Of a stretch of DNA of 64,000 nucleotides, positions 44,818 through 53,521 are shown one piece after another. The stretch comes from Mycolicibacterium septicum DSM 44393 (GTDB lineage: Bacteria; Actinomycetota; Actinomycetes; Mycobacteriales; Mycobacteriaceae). Positions within the stretch are counted from its first letter, which is position 1. The number at the start of each line of letters is the position of its first letter. The position numbers and the translations under genes were made by a program. The stretch spans positions 297,329 through 361,328 of the forward strand of contig NZ_HG322953.1 in NCBI RefSeq assembly GCF_000455325.1, in the 5' to 3' direction. The notes beneath the pieces were generated by a model. It was not told the DNA's origin, searched no databases, and saw only the letters and a program-made list of their open reading frames with translations.

Positions 44818-45699
44818 CTACTTCCCGTACTTCGCGACGTATTCGGTCATGGTCTTGAGTTGATAGCGGGACACCTCACGGGCGTTCTCGTCCTCGGCGA
44901 ATACCGAGGACACCATGACGGTGTCGTCCCGGTCGTAGAAGCCGATGTCAGCCAGGCCGCCGAAGAACTCGTCCCAGTTGATATCGCCGTCACCGATTTT
45001 CAGGTGCTGGTGCACCCGCACCGGGTTGCCCGGCGGGTTGGTGATGTAGCGCAATCCATGGCTGCGGTGGTGGTCCATGGTGTCGGCGACATGGACTAGG
45101 CGCAGTTTTTCGCCGGCGGCGCGAATGATCTCGGTCATGTTCGAACCCATGTGGAACGTATGGCAAGCCACGTACACCATGCCGATGTTGGGGGAGTTGA
45201 CCCCGCGGATGATCCGCACCGCCTCCAGGCCGTCCTCGACGAAATCGTCTGGGTGCGGGTCGATCCGGACGTCGATGCCTTCGCGTTCGATGATCGGCAG
45301 CAGTTCTTCCATCGACCGGAAGAACGCCCGCTCGGACTCCTCGGCCTTTTCGGGTCGGCCAGAGAATTCGGTGTTGATGACGTTGACGCCGAGGTCGACG
45401 GTGATCTGGATGACCCGCTTCCAGTTGCGTACCGCGGCCTCGCGGGCGTCGGGGTCCGGGCTGGACCAGCGCAGCACGGGCAGCACGGAGGCGATCCCGA
45501 CGCCGGCGTCCGCACAGGCCTTGCGGAACTTGGAGACCAGGTCGTCGTCGGCACGCGGATGGTTGAAGAACGGGATGAAGTCGCGGTGCGGGGTCAGTTG
45601 CAGGTACTCGTAACCGAGTTCTGCTACCAGACGGGGGAATTCGAGTAGCTCGTAGTCGTGGTGGAACGGTGTCGGATCCAGCGCGATCTTCACGCTCAT
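44818..45699 (-). CDS. iolH: IolH-like sugar phosphate isomerase/epimerase
   Basis: A 293-residue TIM barrel. It begins MSVKIALDPTPFHHDYELLE and has EYLQLTPHRDFIPFF, VNVINTEFSG (Glu), DVRIDPHPDDF, VYVACHTFHMG (His) and LVHVADTMDHHRS, the usual divalent-metal ligands of the AP-endonuclease-2 family. IolH proteins occur in inositol clusters, but the exact reaction is not firmly known. The ATG at 45699 overlaps the iolG stop (ATGA). It sits in the C. glutamicum-like order iolE-iolG-iolH. Confidence 0.82.
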   Translation of the reverse strand: MSVKIALDPTPFHHDYELLEFPRLVAELGYEYLQLTPHRDFIPFFNHPRADDDLVSKFRKACADAGVGIASVLPVLRWSSPDPDAREAAVRNWKRVIQITVDLGVNVINTEFSGRPEKAEESERAFFRSMEELLPIIEREGIDVRIDPHPDDFVEDGLEAVRIIRGVNSPNIGMVYVACHTFHMGSNMTEIIRAAGEKLRLVHVADTMDHHRSHGLRYITNPPGNPVRVHQHLKIGDGDINWDEFFGGLADIGFYDRDDTVMVSSVFAEDENAREVSRYQLKTMTEYVAKYGK

Positions 45700-46715
45700 G
45701 CCCCCGGGATCGACGCGCGCGACACCATCTTCACGTCGACGGGCAGACCGGTCTCCAGCGCCTCGACACCGGCCGCACACACCGCGGCAGCGGCGTAACC
45801 ATCCCATGCGGTCGGGCCGTCGACGTTGATTCCATTGCGCACCGCGTCAACCCAGCGCTGAAACTCGATGTCATAGGCCCGGCCGAAGCGCTCCCGGAAA
45901 CCGGGGGTGATGGTGCCACCCCAGGTGCCTGGTGAGCCCTTCCGGACCAGACCGACATCGAGTCCGATGAATGCCGAACCCTTTTCGCCCACCAGCTCGG
46001 TGCGCACCTCATAGGCCACTCCGGTGGTGACGAACAATTCGACATCGACATGCTTGCCGGATTCGGTGCGCATGATGGCGATCTGCGGGTCCTGGATGCC
46101 CTCGGGGGCACCCGGATTGACGGCGGGCTTCATGATCTGAATCGAGGCGATTTCCTCGTCGAACAGGAAGCGGGTCACGTCGACCTCATGGACCAGGGAA
46201 TCCTTGACGATCATGGAGCTGTCGAAGCTCGGCGGCACGGCCGGGTTGCGGTGCACACAGTGCAGCACCAGCGCGCGGCCGAACTCACCGGCATCCAGCA
46301 GGTTTTTCAGCTGGGTGTACTCCTCGTCGAAGCGGCGCATGAAACCGACCTGGATGAGCCGTTTTCCGAGCTCGGCCTCGCGCTTGACGACCTCCAGGGA
46401 CGATTCGACATCGGTGGTCAGCGGCTTCTCGCACAGCACGGGTTTGCCGTGCTCCAGGCAGGCCAAGAGCTGTTTGTCGTGGGTCGGCCCGGGCGTGGCG
46501 AGTACGACGGCATCGACCTCGGGATCGGCGATGGCGTCGAGCGGATCGGTGACGGCCCGGCAGCCGGGGATGCCCGCGGCGATCGCCTCGGCCTTCTCGG
46601 TGAGGAAGTCGTTCACCACGACGACGCGGGCACCGGAGATCCGGCTGGTCAGGCGCGCGACGTGGTCGGCGCCCATGATGCCGACGCCGAGGACGGCGAT
46701 GCGAAGATCAGGCAT
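45696..46715 (-). CDS. iolG: inositol 2-dehydrogenase, Gfo/Idh/MocA family
   Basis: A 339-residue NAD-dependent dehydrogenase oxidising myo-inositol to 2-keto-myo-inositol. It has the Rossmann motif AVLGVGIMGADHV, the catalytic Lys in CEKPLTT, VGFMRRFDEEY and the catalytic His region LVHEVDVTRFLF. The ATG at 46715 is chosen because AGGAG lies seven bases upstream; the frame extends 11 codons further without resemblance. It is coupled to iolH by an ATGA overlap. Confidence 0.88.
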   Translation of the reverse strand: MPDLRIAVLGVGIMGADHVARLTSRISGARVVVVNDFLTEKAEAIAAGIPGCRAVTDPLDAIADPEVDAVVLATPGPTHDKQLLACLEHGKPVLCEKPLTTDVESSLEVVKREAELGKRLIQVGFMRRFDEEYTQLKNLLDAGEFGRALVLHCVHRNPAVPPSFDSSMIVKDSLVHEVDVTRFLFDEEIASIQIMKPAVNPGAPEGIQDPQIAIMRTESGKHVDVELFVTTGVAYEVRTELVGEKGSAFIGLDVGLVRKGSPGTWGGTITPGFRERFGRAYDIEFQRWVDAVRNGINVDGPTAWDGYAAAAVCAAGVEALETGLPVDVKMVSRASIPGA

Positions 46716-46722
46716 GGTGCTC

Positions 46723-47628
46723 CTAGCTGAAACGAACGGACGGGACACCGCAGGAACCCAGGTACTTCTGGGTGCGCTTGGCGATGGGCAGGGGAGCGTC
46801 GACCTCGCAGGGGTACATATCCTGCTCGACGATCGCGAACACGTCGATGCCGAGCTTCTCGATCTCGGCCAGCAATGGCGGCATCTCCGGAATGCCGAGC
46901 GGCGGTTCGGTCATCGCGCCCAGCTTGACGGCCTCGCCGAACGGCAGGTCCTCGGCCTCGACCTTGGCCCGCACCTCGGGATCGACCTGCTTGAGGTGCA
47001 GATAGCCGATGCGCTCGGGGGCCCGCTGGATGATGGCGATGTTGTCGCCGCCGCAGTAGCTGATGTGCCCGGTGTCCAGGCACAGATTCACGAATTCGCC
47101 GTCGGTGCCGTCCAGGAAGCGATATACGTTCTCTTCGGTGTCGACGTGGCTGTCAGCGTGCGGGTGGTACTGCGCACGCACGCCGTACTTCTCGAACATG
47201 GCCTTGCCGAGCTCGTTCATACCCTGGGTCTTCTTGCGCCACTGATCAGCGGTGAGGTTGCGGTCCTCGAGAACCGCGCCGGTGGCGGGATCACGCCACA
47301 TCTCGGGGATCACCACGACGTGCTTGCCACCGACGGCGGCGGTCAGCCTTGCCACGTCCTCGATCTGCGCCCAAACGGCATCCCAGGAATCGTCCTGATG
47401 GAGGTGCTCGAAAACCGTGCCCGCGGACAGTTTGAGATTGCGCTCGGCCAGTTCGTCGGACAGCTGTTTCGGATCGGTCGGCAGATAGCCGAACGGGCCC
47501 AATTCGATCCATTCGTAACCGGATTCGGCCACCTCGTCGAGGAAGCGGGTATAGGGCGTCTGGTTCGGGTCCTCGGGAAACCACACACCCCAGGAGTCGG
47601 GGGCCGAACCAACGAGAATTGTGCTCAT
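46723..47628 (-). CDS. iolE: IolE-like 2-keto-myo-inositol dehydratase
   Basis: A 301-residue TIM barrel beginning ILVGSAPDSWGVWFPEDPNQ, the hallmark start of IolE-type proteins. YEWIELGPFGYLPTDP, VVVIPEMWRDP, RAQYHPHADSHV, LCLDTGHISYCGGD and VEQDMYP supply the metal ligands. IolE dehydrates 2-keto-inositol to the trihydroxycyclohexanedione. It lies between iolD and iolG in the same operon with seven bases to iolG. A second IolE-like gene occurs at 58811. Confidence 0.85.
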   Translation of the reverse strand: MSTILVGSAPDSWGVWFPEDPNQTPYTRFLDEVAESGYEWIELGPFGYLPTDPKQLSDELAERNLKLSAGTVFEHLHQDDSWDAVWAQIEDVARLTAAVGGKHVVVIPEMWRDPATGAVLEDRNLTADQWRKKTQGMNELGKAMFEKYGVRAQYHPHADSHVDTEENVYRFLDGTDGEFVNLCLDTGHISYCGGDNIAIIQRAPERIGYLHLKQVDPEVRAKVEAEDLPFGEAVKLGAMTEPPLGIPEMPPLLAEIEKLGIDVFAIVEQDMYPCEVDAPLPIAKRTQKYLGSCGVPSVRFS

Positions 47629-47637
47629 GGATCTCTT

Positions 47638-49590
47638 TCAGCGGTCGGACGGATTGATCAGGGGGCGTTGAACTTTCTTCCAGTCCGCATACCGTGCGTA
47701 GGCGCTCTGGGTGGACTCCAGCGTGGAGACCTCCGACACCGGGACGTCCCACCAGGACTGGCTGTCGGGGGCGTAGATCAGCGGATCGGTCTCGACGTGG
47801 ATGACGGTGGTTCGCTCAGCGGCCTTGGCCGCCTTGACCGCGTCGGTGAACTCCGCGGCGGTGGTGGCCTTGATGACGTCGGCGCCCAGGCTGGCGGCGT
47901 TGGCCGCCAGGTCCACCGGCAGCGTGTCGCCGTCGAGCCGGCCGTCCCCGCTGCGGTAGCGGTAGGAGGTACCGAACCGCTGCGAGCCCAGCGACTCGGA
48001 AAGCCCACCGATGGAGGCGAATCCGTGGTTCTGCACCAGCACGGGGATGACCTTGATGCCCTCCTGTACGGCGGTGACCAGTTCGGTGGCCATCATCAGG
48101 TAGGAGCCGTCGCCGACCATGATGAACACGTCGCGATCCGGATCGGCCATCTTGACGCCGATCCCTCCGGCGATCTCGTATCCCATGCAGGAGTAGCCGT
48201 ACTCGACGTGATAACCCTTGCGGTCACGAGTGCGCCACATCTTGTGCAGGTCCCCGGGCATCGAGCCGGCCGCGCACACCACCACGTCGCGCGGATCCGA
48301 CAGCGTGTTCACCAGACCGATGACCTGGTTCTGGTTCAACGCCGCGCCGTCGTCGGAGGTCGCGTAGACCGCGGACACGGTGTCCTCCCACTCGGCAGCC
48401 AGTTCAGTGACCCGCGTGCGGTATTCGTCGCTGACGCGGAAGTCGCCCAGCGCGGTGCTCAGCGCCTCGAGTGCCTCACGCGCATCGGCGACCACGCTGA
48501 TACCGCCCTGCTTCACCGCGTCCAGCGACGCCACGTTGATGTTGACGAACCGGATGTCGGGATTGTTGAACGCGGTCCGCGACGCGGACGTGAAATCGCT
48601 GTATCGGGTGCCGATTCCGATGACGACGTCGGCTTCCGACGCCAGCGCGTTGGCCGCCGTGGTGCCGGTGGAACCGATCGCCCCGACCGACTGCGGATGG
48701 TCGTAGCGCAGCGAGCCCTTGCCGGCCTGGCTCTCGGCGACCGGGATGCCGGTGCCAGATGCCAATGCCGCCAGAACGCCTTCGGCGCCGGAGTAGTGCA
48801 CGCCACCGCCGGCGACGATCAGCGGCTTGCGGGCCGACGCGACGATCTCTGCGGCGCGCGCGATCACCGACCGTTCGGGCAGCGGGCGGGCGATGTGCCA
48901 GGTGCGTTCGGCGAACAGCGATTCCGGCCAGTCGTGCGCCTCGGCCTGCACGTCCTGGGGGATCGACACCGTCGCGGCTCCGGTCTCAACGGGGTCGGTC
49001 AGCACCCGCATGGCCCCCAGCAGGGCGGCCGGGAGTTGTTCGGGCCGCCAGACCCGATCGAAGTAGCGGGACAGCGGCTTGAAGGCGTCGTTGACCGTGA
49101 CGTCACCGGAGGACGGCAGTTCGAGTTCCTGCAACACGGGTGAACTGACCCGGGTGGCGAACGTGTCGGCGGGCAGCAGCAGCACCGGTAGCCGGTTGAT
49201 GGTGGCCAGCGCGGCGCCGGTGAGCATGTTGGTGGAGCCGGGGCCGACGCTGGCGGTCACCGCCCAGGCTTGCAGCCGGTCCTTCTGCCGGGCATAGGCC
49301 ACCGCACTGTGCACCATGGCCTGCTCGTTGCGGCCCAGCACGTACTTGAGTCCGGGTTCTTTCGAGGCCTCGGCTGCGGCTATCTCGTCCTGCAGCAGCG
49401 CCTGGCCCAGTCCGGCCACGTTGCCGTGGCCGAAGATGCCGAAGCAGCCGGCGAAGAATTTGGACCGGACCCCGTCGCGCTCCACATACTGGCCGGCCAG
49501 GAAGCGAATGGTGGCCTGGGCCACGGTGAGTCGCACGGTGCCCTCGGTGTCGACCAGTTTCTCGGTCGACTTCGGTGCGGTGGATACCAC
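47638..49590 (-). CDS. iolD: trihydroxycyclohexane-1,2-dione acylhydrolase, ThDP-dependent
   Basis: A 650-residue thiamine-diphosphate enzyme that opens the inositol ring to 5-deoxyglucuronate. Features are the N-terminal domain with the conserved Glu (GRNEQAMVHSAVAYARQ), a central domain (RKPLIVAGGGVHYSGAE), and the C-terminal ThDP motif GDGSYLMMATELVTAVQEGIKVIPVLVQNHGF, close to GDG-x-NN. The GTG at 49590 has AGGAG upstream and gives MVSTAPKSTEK. The frame continues upstream only into iolB. It is four bases downstream of iolB. Confidence 0.93.
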   Translation of the reverse strand: MVSTAPKSTEKLVDTEGTVRLTVAQATIRFLAGQYVERDGVRSKFFAGCFGIFGHGNVAGLGQALLQDEIAAAEASKEPGLKYVLGRNEQAMVHSAVAYARQKDRLQAWAVTASVGPGSTNMLTGAALATINRLPVLLLPADTFATRVSSPVLQELELPSSGDVTVNDAFKPLSRYFDRVWRPEQLPAALLGAMRVLTDPVETGAATVSIPQDVQAEAHDWPESLFAERTWHIARPLPERSVIARAAEIVASARKPLIVAGGGVHYSGAEGVLAALASGTGIPVAESQAGKGSLRYDHPQSVGAIGSTGTTAANALASEADVVIGIGTRYSDFTSASRTAFNNPDIRFVNINVASLDAVKQGGISVVADAREALEALSTALGDFRVSDEYRTRVTELAAEWEDTVSAVYATSDDGAALNQNQVIGLVNTLSDPRDVVVCAAGSMPGDLHKMWRTRDRKGYHVEYGYSCMGYEIAGGIGVKMADPDRDVFIMVGDGSYLMMATELVTAVQEGIKVIPVLVQNHGFASIGGLSESLGSQRFGTSYRYRSGDGRLDGDTLPVDLAANAASLGADVIKATTAAEFTDAVKAAKAAERTTVIHVETDPLIYAPDSQSWWDVPVSEVSTLESTQSAYARYADWKKVQRPLINPSDR

Positions 49591-49594
49591 GGGA

Positions 49595-50473
49595 TCAGGC
49601 TCCTTCGCGAGAGGTGGAGGGACGGAACGGGAGACGCGGATCCACGTCCTGGTGCTCCCAGCTGCCCCGCAGCCAGGTGTGGTTCGGGTCGTCACAGATC
49701 AGCCAGGCCCGGTCGGGGCCGGAGCCGGCCATCACGTTGAGGTAGTACATGTGGTGGCCCGGTGCCGCGATCGAGGGTCCGTGATAGCCGTGTGGCACCA
49801 GCACGACATCCCCGGTTCGGACCTCCTCCAGCACCTCGATGGGGCGCTCGGGGGTGCCGTAGACCCGGTGATAGCCGAATCCCGGTGTGCCGGCGGGGCT
49901 GTCGTCGATCTCGAAGTAGTAGATCTCTTCCAGCTGGGTTTCCACCTCGGTGTTCTCGTCGTGCTTGTGGGCGGGATAGCTCGACCAGTTGCCACCCGGG
50001 GTGATGACCTCGCACGCGATCAGCGAGTCGGCCTCGAATGTTGTCGCAGTGCCGAAGTTGTGCACCTGGCGGCTGCAGTTGCCCGCGCCGCGAAGTTCGA
50101 CGGGGACGTCGGCGGCGGCGCGCCGTCGGTTCGGAAACGAACGCGTTGCCCGCGCACCGCAGATCGCGAAGCGTCCCGCACCGGACAGGCGGTACTCCTG
50201 ACCGATGCCGAGATAGACCATGTCGGCGGGGCCGTCGAAAACCGACGACCGCGGTGACAATTCGAAGGTTTCCCCGCCGCATTCGACGGTGCCGCCACCG
50301 GTCAGCGGAAGGATCATCACCTCGGTGTGCCCAGTGTGCAGTTCTGCGGCCTGGCTGTCGTCCAGCTCCAGTACCCGCAAAGAGGATTCGGCCCAACCGG
50401 CGGACTCCGGGGTGACGTCGACGGTGAACGGCAGCTCGGCGCTGCGGGCCGGGATATAGAGTTTCGAATGCAT
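49595..50473 (-). CDS. iolB: 5-deoxy-glucuronate isomerase
   Basis: A 292-residue bicupin that converts 5-deoxyglucuronate to 5-dehydro-2-deoxygluconate. The N-terminal cupin includes LHTGHTEVMILPLTGGGTVE. The C-terminal cupin has the metal site in SSYPAHKHDENTEVETQLEEIYYFE (H-x-H and E) and VPHGYHGP (His). Family length is complete. It is one base from the aldolase-like gene stop and just before iolD. Confidence 0.93.
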   Translation of the reverse strand: MHSKLYIPARSAELPFTVDVTPESAGWAESSLRVLELDDSQAAELHTGHTEVMILPLTGGGTVECGGETFELSPRSSVFDGPADMVYLGIGQEYRLSGAGRFAICGARATRSFPNRRRAAADVPVELRGAGNCSRQVHNFGTATTFEADSLIACEVITPGGNWSSYPAHKHDENTEVETQLEEIYYFEIDDSPAGTPGFGYHRVYGTPERPIEVLEEVRTGDVVLVPHGYHGPSIAAPGHHMYYLNVMAGSGPDRAWLICDDPNHTWLRGSWEHQDVDPRLPFRPSTSREGA

Positions 50474-50474
50474 G

Positions 50475-51359
50475 TCACCTCACCAACTTCACCGCGGTCG
50501 CGACCGCTGAACTGACATCGTCATCGGGCGGGTACAGCAGGGTGCGCCCCACGATCAGGCCCCGCACGGACGGCAGGGTCAACGCTTTCTCCCAGGACGC
50601 GAAGGCCTTGTCGGGATCGGTCGGGTCGCCGCCGAGCAAGAGGGTCGGCAAGGTCGTCGACTCCATCACCCGATCCATCTCGTCGACGACGGGCAGCTTC
50701 ATCCAGGTGTAGGCCGAGGTCGAGCCCAGACCCTGGCTGATGTGTACCGACTTGATCACCGCATCGGGGGACAGGTCGTTACGCACCTTGCCGTCGACCC
50801 GGCTGGACATGAACGGCTCCAGCATGGCCACCAGGCCGTGTGCGGCGAGCGCGTCGACCGCCTGGGCGCAGGACGCCAGCGTGGCCACCGTTCCGGGATC
50901 GTCGAGATCGATGCGGCACAACATCTTTCCGCCGTTCATCCGGGCGGTGGCCGTCGATGCCGCGGTGGCTCCCGTCATCCGATCGTCGAGCTCGAAGGAC
51001 GACCCCGCCAGTCCGCCTCGGTTGAACGAGGAGAACACCACCTTGTCCTCCAGCGCGCCGAGCAGCAGGAGGTCATCGAGGATGTCGGCGGTCGCCAGCA
51101 CACCGTCGACCCCCGGGTCGGCGAGTGCGGCGCACAGCCGGTCGAGCAGGTCGGTGCGGCTGTTCATCGCGGTGGGCCGCGACCCGACAGCGAGTGCGCC
51201 GCGGGCCGGATGGTCGGCCGCGACGATCATGAGCTTGCCGTCACCACGAACGGTCGGACGGGCGGTGCGGTGCTGCCATGCCGCGGCGATCGTGCCGGGC
51301 TCGGACGCCCGGAGTTCGGTGATCGCGGCGTAGTCCGTGCACACGGTGGGTTTAGACAT
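50475..51359 (-). CDS. Cgl0159-family (beta/alpha)8 protein, probable DKGP aldolase
   Basis: A 294-residue class I aldolase-like barrel (LMIVAADHPARGALAVG, GVLATADILDDLLLLG, then MKLPVV with a candidate Schiff-base Lys, and TTLPTLLLGGDP). It matches the actinobacterial Cgl0159 family, encoded beside iolC in Corynebacterium. By position it should cleave 5-dehydro-2-deoxygluconate-6-phosphate to DHAP and malonate semialdehyde, the IolJ step; that is inferred. The ATG at 51359 overlaps the iolC stop by eight bases. Confidence 0.8.
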   Translation of the reverse strand: MSKPTVCTDYAAITELRASEPGTIAAAWQHRTARPTVRGDGKLMIVAADHPARGALAVGSRPTAMNSRTDLLDRLCAALADPGVDGVLATADILDDLLLLGALEDKVVFSSFNRGGLAGSSFELDDRMTGATAASTATARMNGGKMLCRIDLDDPGTVATLASCAQAVDALAAHGLVAMLEPFMSSRVDGKVRNDLSPDAVIKSVHISQGLGSTSAYTWMKLPVVDEMDRVMESTTLPTLLLGGDPTDPDKAFASWEKALTLPSVRGLIVGRTLLYPPDDDVSSAVATAVKLVR

Positions 51360-52362
51360 TGACAGCCTCCACGGCGGTTTGTTCGGCGAGGTCGGCCACC
51401 TCCACGGCGGTCGGCATCGCGGTCGAGCATTCGAGCCGGGATGCGACGATGGCCCCGGCGGCGTTGGCGTAGCGCAGGGTCTTCTCCAGTGGCCAGTTGC
51501 GGAGCAGGCCATGAATCAGGCTGCCACCGAAGGCATCTCCGGCACCGAGCCCGTTGACGACATCAACCTCGTTGGGCGGCACGGTGACCGAGCTCTGCTT
51601 GGTCTTGCCCAGTACGCCGCGCGGCCCCTGCTTGACGATCGCGAGTTCCACGCCGAGGTCGAGCAGGGCGTCGGCAGCCTTGTGCGGGCTGGCCTCGCCG
51701 ACGGCGATCTCACACTCTTCGCGATTGCCGACCGCCACGGTGACGTGGCGCAACGCCCGCTGAACCTGTTCGGTGGCCGCGGCCGGTGTTTCCCAGAACA
51801 TCGGCCGGTAGTCGAGGTCGAGAACGGTCAAAGGAGCTCGCGAGCTGTGCCGATTGTCTTCGCGCAAGCGCTCATCCCGAGCCGACCAGGCTGCGAAATG
51901 TGCGCTACGGCTGGGCTCTTCGGACAGGCCGGTCACCGTCGACCAGTACAGGCGAGCGTTACGGATGGCGTCCAGGTCGAGTTCGGTGGGACTGATCTGC
52001 AGGTCGGGTGCCGACGGTTTGCGGTAGAAGTACAGCGGGAAGTTGTCCGGCGGGAAGATCTCGCAGAACGTCACCGGCGTCGGGTACTCGCCATGGGTGC
52101 TGACATAGCGGTTGTCGACACCCAGCCGGGCCAGTTCGTCGCGGACGAACCGGCCGAAGGGGTCGTCGCCGGCCCCGGAGATCAGCGCGGTGCGATCGCC
52201 CAGCCGGGCGGCGGCGACTGCCACGTTGGCGGCGCTGCCACCGAGGAATTTTCCGAACGATTCCACCTGGTCAAGCCCCACCCCGACCTGCAACGGATAC
52301 ACGTCGACGCCGCTGCGCCCGATGGCGATGACGTCGAATGGCTGGCTGGCGTTATCGGTCAC
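51352..52362 (-). CDS. iolC: 5-dehydro-2-deoxygluconokinase, PfkB family
   Basis: A 336-residue kinase that phosphorylates 5-dehydro-2-deoxygluconate. The N-terminus DVIAIGRSGVDVYPLQVGVG is the IolC start. GGSAANVAVAAARLGDRTALISG is PfkB signature 1 and VDVVNGLGAGDAFGGSLIHG is signature 2 with the catalytic Asp. The GTG at 52362 is chosen at the family start. It is the first gene of the leftward iol operon, 190 bases from the divergent GntR gene. Confidence 0.92.
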   Translation of the reverse strand: MTDNASQPFDVIAIGRSGVDVYPLQVGVGLDQVESFGKFLGGSAANVAVAAARLGDRTALISGAGDDPFGRFVRDELARLGVDNRYVSTHGEYPTPVTFCEIFPPDNFPLYFYRKPSAPDLQISPTELDLDAIRNARLYWSTVTGLSEEPSRSAHFAAWSARDERLREDNRHSSRAPLTVLDLDYRPMFWETPAAATEQVQRALRHVTVAVGNREECEIAVGEASPHKAADALLDLGVELAIVKQGPRGVLGKTKQSSVTVPPNEVDVVNGLGAGDAFGGSLIHGLLRNWPLEKTLRYANAAGAIVASRLECSTAMPTAVEVADLAEQTAVEAVNV

Positions 52363-52455
52363 GACTGACTCCCGAGTGCGATGTGCGTATGTGCGTTCCG
52401 GCGACGACGAGCGCGCCTGGTGTCGGTGTCGACTGTGCTCCCCGTCACCATGTGC

Positions 52456-52478
52456 TGTCAAGACTTTGTTCGGACATT
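52456..52478 (-). promoter_or_regulatory. iolC-side promoter/operator, copy 1 of a 23-bp element
   Basis: The minus strand reads AATGTCCGAACAAAGTCTTG followed by ACA, so it ends in a TTGACA -35 box pointing towards iolC. The same 23 bases occur on the plus strand at 53405-53427 before the ABC transporter. It contains TGTCCGAACA, a T-G-T/A-C-A half-palindrome close to the reported corynebacterial IolR (GntR) motif. Confidence 0.7.
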
Positions 52479-52553
52479 CTTACTTTCAGTCATAAGCAGG
52501 TAGTCTGGACAATCACTCCCGGCGAACTGCGCGCGGAGGACACGAGGATTGGA

Positions 52554-53297
52554 GTGAGCGTGACCCCGACGTTGTCCGTGGAGCTCGACCGTTCGAGTCC
52601 GGTGCCGCTGTACTTCCAGGTTGCGCAGGTCTTCGAAAAGGCAATCCTGGATGGGCAACTCAAGCCGGGGGATCGTTTCGAAAACGAGTTGGCGCTGGCC
52701 AGCCGGCTCAGTCTGTCCCGGCCGACGACGCGCCGCGCGATTCAGGAACTGGTGGACAAGGGGCTGCTGGTCCGCAAGCGCGGTGTGGGCACGCAGGTGG
52801 TGCAGACCCCGGTGCATCGTCCCGTCAAACTCACCAGTCTGTTCGACGATCTGGCGCGGGCCGGCCAGGAACCGGCCACCAGGGTGCTCGAGTACGCGTT
52901 GGGTCCGGCGTCCGACGAGATCGCCGAACGGCTCAACCTGGAAGCGGGCAGCGAGGTGGTGACGATGCGCCGGCTGCGAATGTCCGGCGGTCAACCGTTG
53001 GCGCTGATGACCAACTACCTTCCCGCGTCGATCGCGCCGGATCGCGATGAACTCGAGCGGGCCGGTCTGTACCAGTCGCTGCGCTCCCGTGGGGTGCACA
53101 TCCGGTTGGCTCAGCAGCGCATCGGCGCCAAGGCTGCCGAGCGGGACGAGGCGAAGCTGCTCGACGAGAAGCCGAAGGCCCCGCTGCTGGTGATGGAGCG
53201 GACCGCGTTCGACGATTCCGGACGCGTCGTCGAGTACGGAAGCCACGCCTACCGCGCATCGCGGTATTACTTCGATACCACCCTCGTCGATCGCTAG
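52554..53297 (+). CDS. GntR/HutC-family regulator of the inositol locus
   Basis: A 247-residue regulator. The N-terminal GntR winged HTH (PLYFQVAQVFEKAILDGQLKPGDRFENELALASRLSLSRPTTRRAIQELVDKGLLVRKRGVGTQVV) is followed by a UTRA effector-binding domain (LARAGQEPATRVLEYALGP, then YGSHAYRASRYYFDTTLVDR). The GTG at 52554 has GAGGA upstream; a second GTG two codons on is possible. It lies between the two divergent inositol units that share a 23-bp operator, so it is the likely IolR-type repressor. Confidence 0.88.
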   Translation: MSVTPTLSVELDRSSPVPLYFQVAQVFEKAILDGQLKPGDRFENELALASRLSLSRPTTRRAIQELVDKGLLVRKRGVGTQVVQTPVHRPVKLTSLFDDLARAGQEPATRVLEYALGPASDEIAERLNLEAGSEVVTMRRLRMSGGQPLALMTNYLPASIAPDRDELERAGLYQSLRSRGVHIRLAQQRIGAKAAERDEAKLLDEKPKAPLLVMERTAFDDSGRVVEYGSHAYRASRYYFDTTLVDR

Positions 53298-53404
53298 ATC
53301 TCTCAAAGCCGTTGCAGCCCTGCAGGTTTTGACGCACCGGCGTGGCTGACCGCCACCGGTGCGGGGTTCGCTGCAGCGCTCCTGGGCATTTGATATGCAG
53401 TCCT

Positions 53405-53427
53405 AATGTCCGAACAAAGTCTTGACA
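53405..53427 (+). promoter_or_regulatory. transporter-side promoter/operator, copy 2 of the 23-bp element
   Basis: Identical to the minus-strand sequence at 52478-52456, ending in TTGACA (53422-53427). A TATTAC at 53443-53448 could be the -10 box, though the 15-base spacing is short. It lies 95 bases before the binding-protein start. Having the element before both units implies shared control. Confidence 0.7.
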
Positions 53428-53521
53428 TTCGGATGTGAGCGGTATTACATCGACTGCGAGGCCGTGTCGCTTGTCACCCAGACGCACAAGCACCCGGTGA
53501 CGTCGATGGCAAGGAGAAGCA

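Noticed and set aside
46204..49143. A very long plus-strand open frame (979 codons) opposite iolD, iolE and iolG
   Set aside because: It is antisense to three well-recognised genes and has the low-complexity, Arg/Gly/His-rich composition typical of complementary frames in high-GC DNA. It has no domain resemblance.
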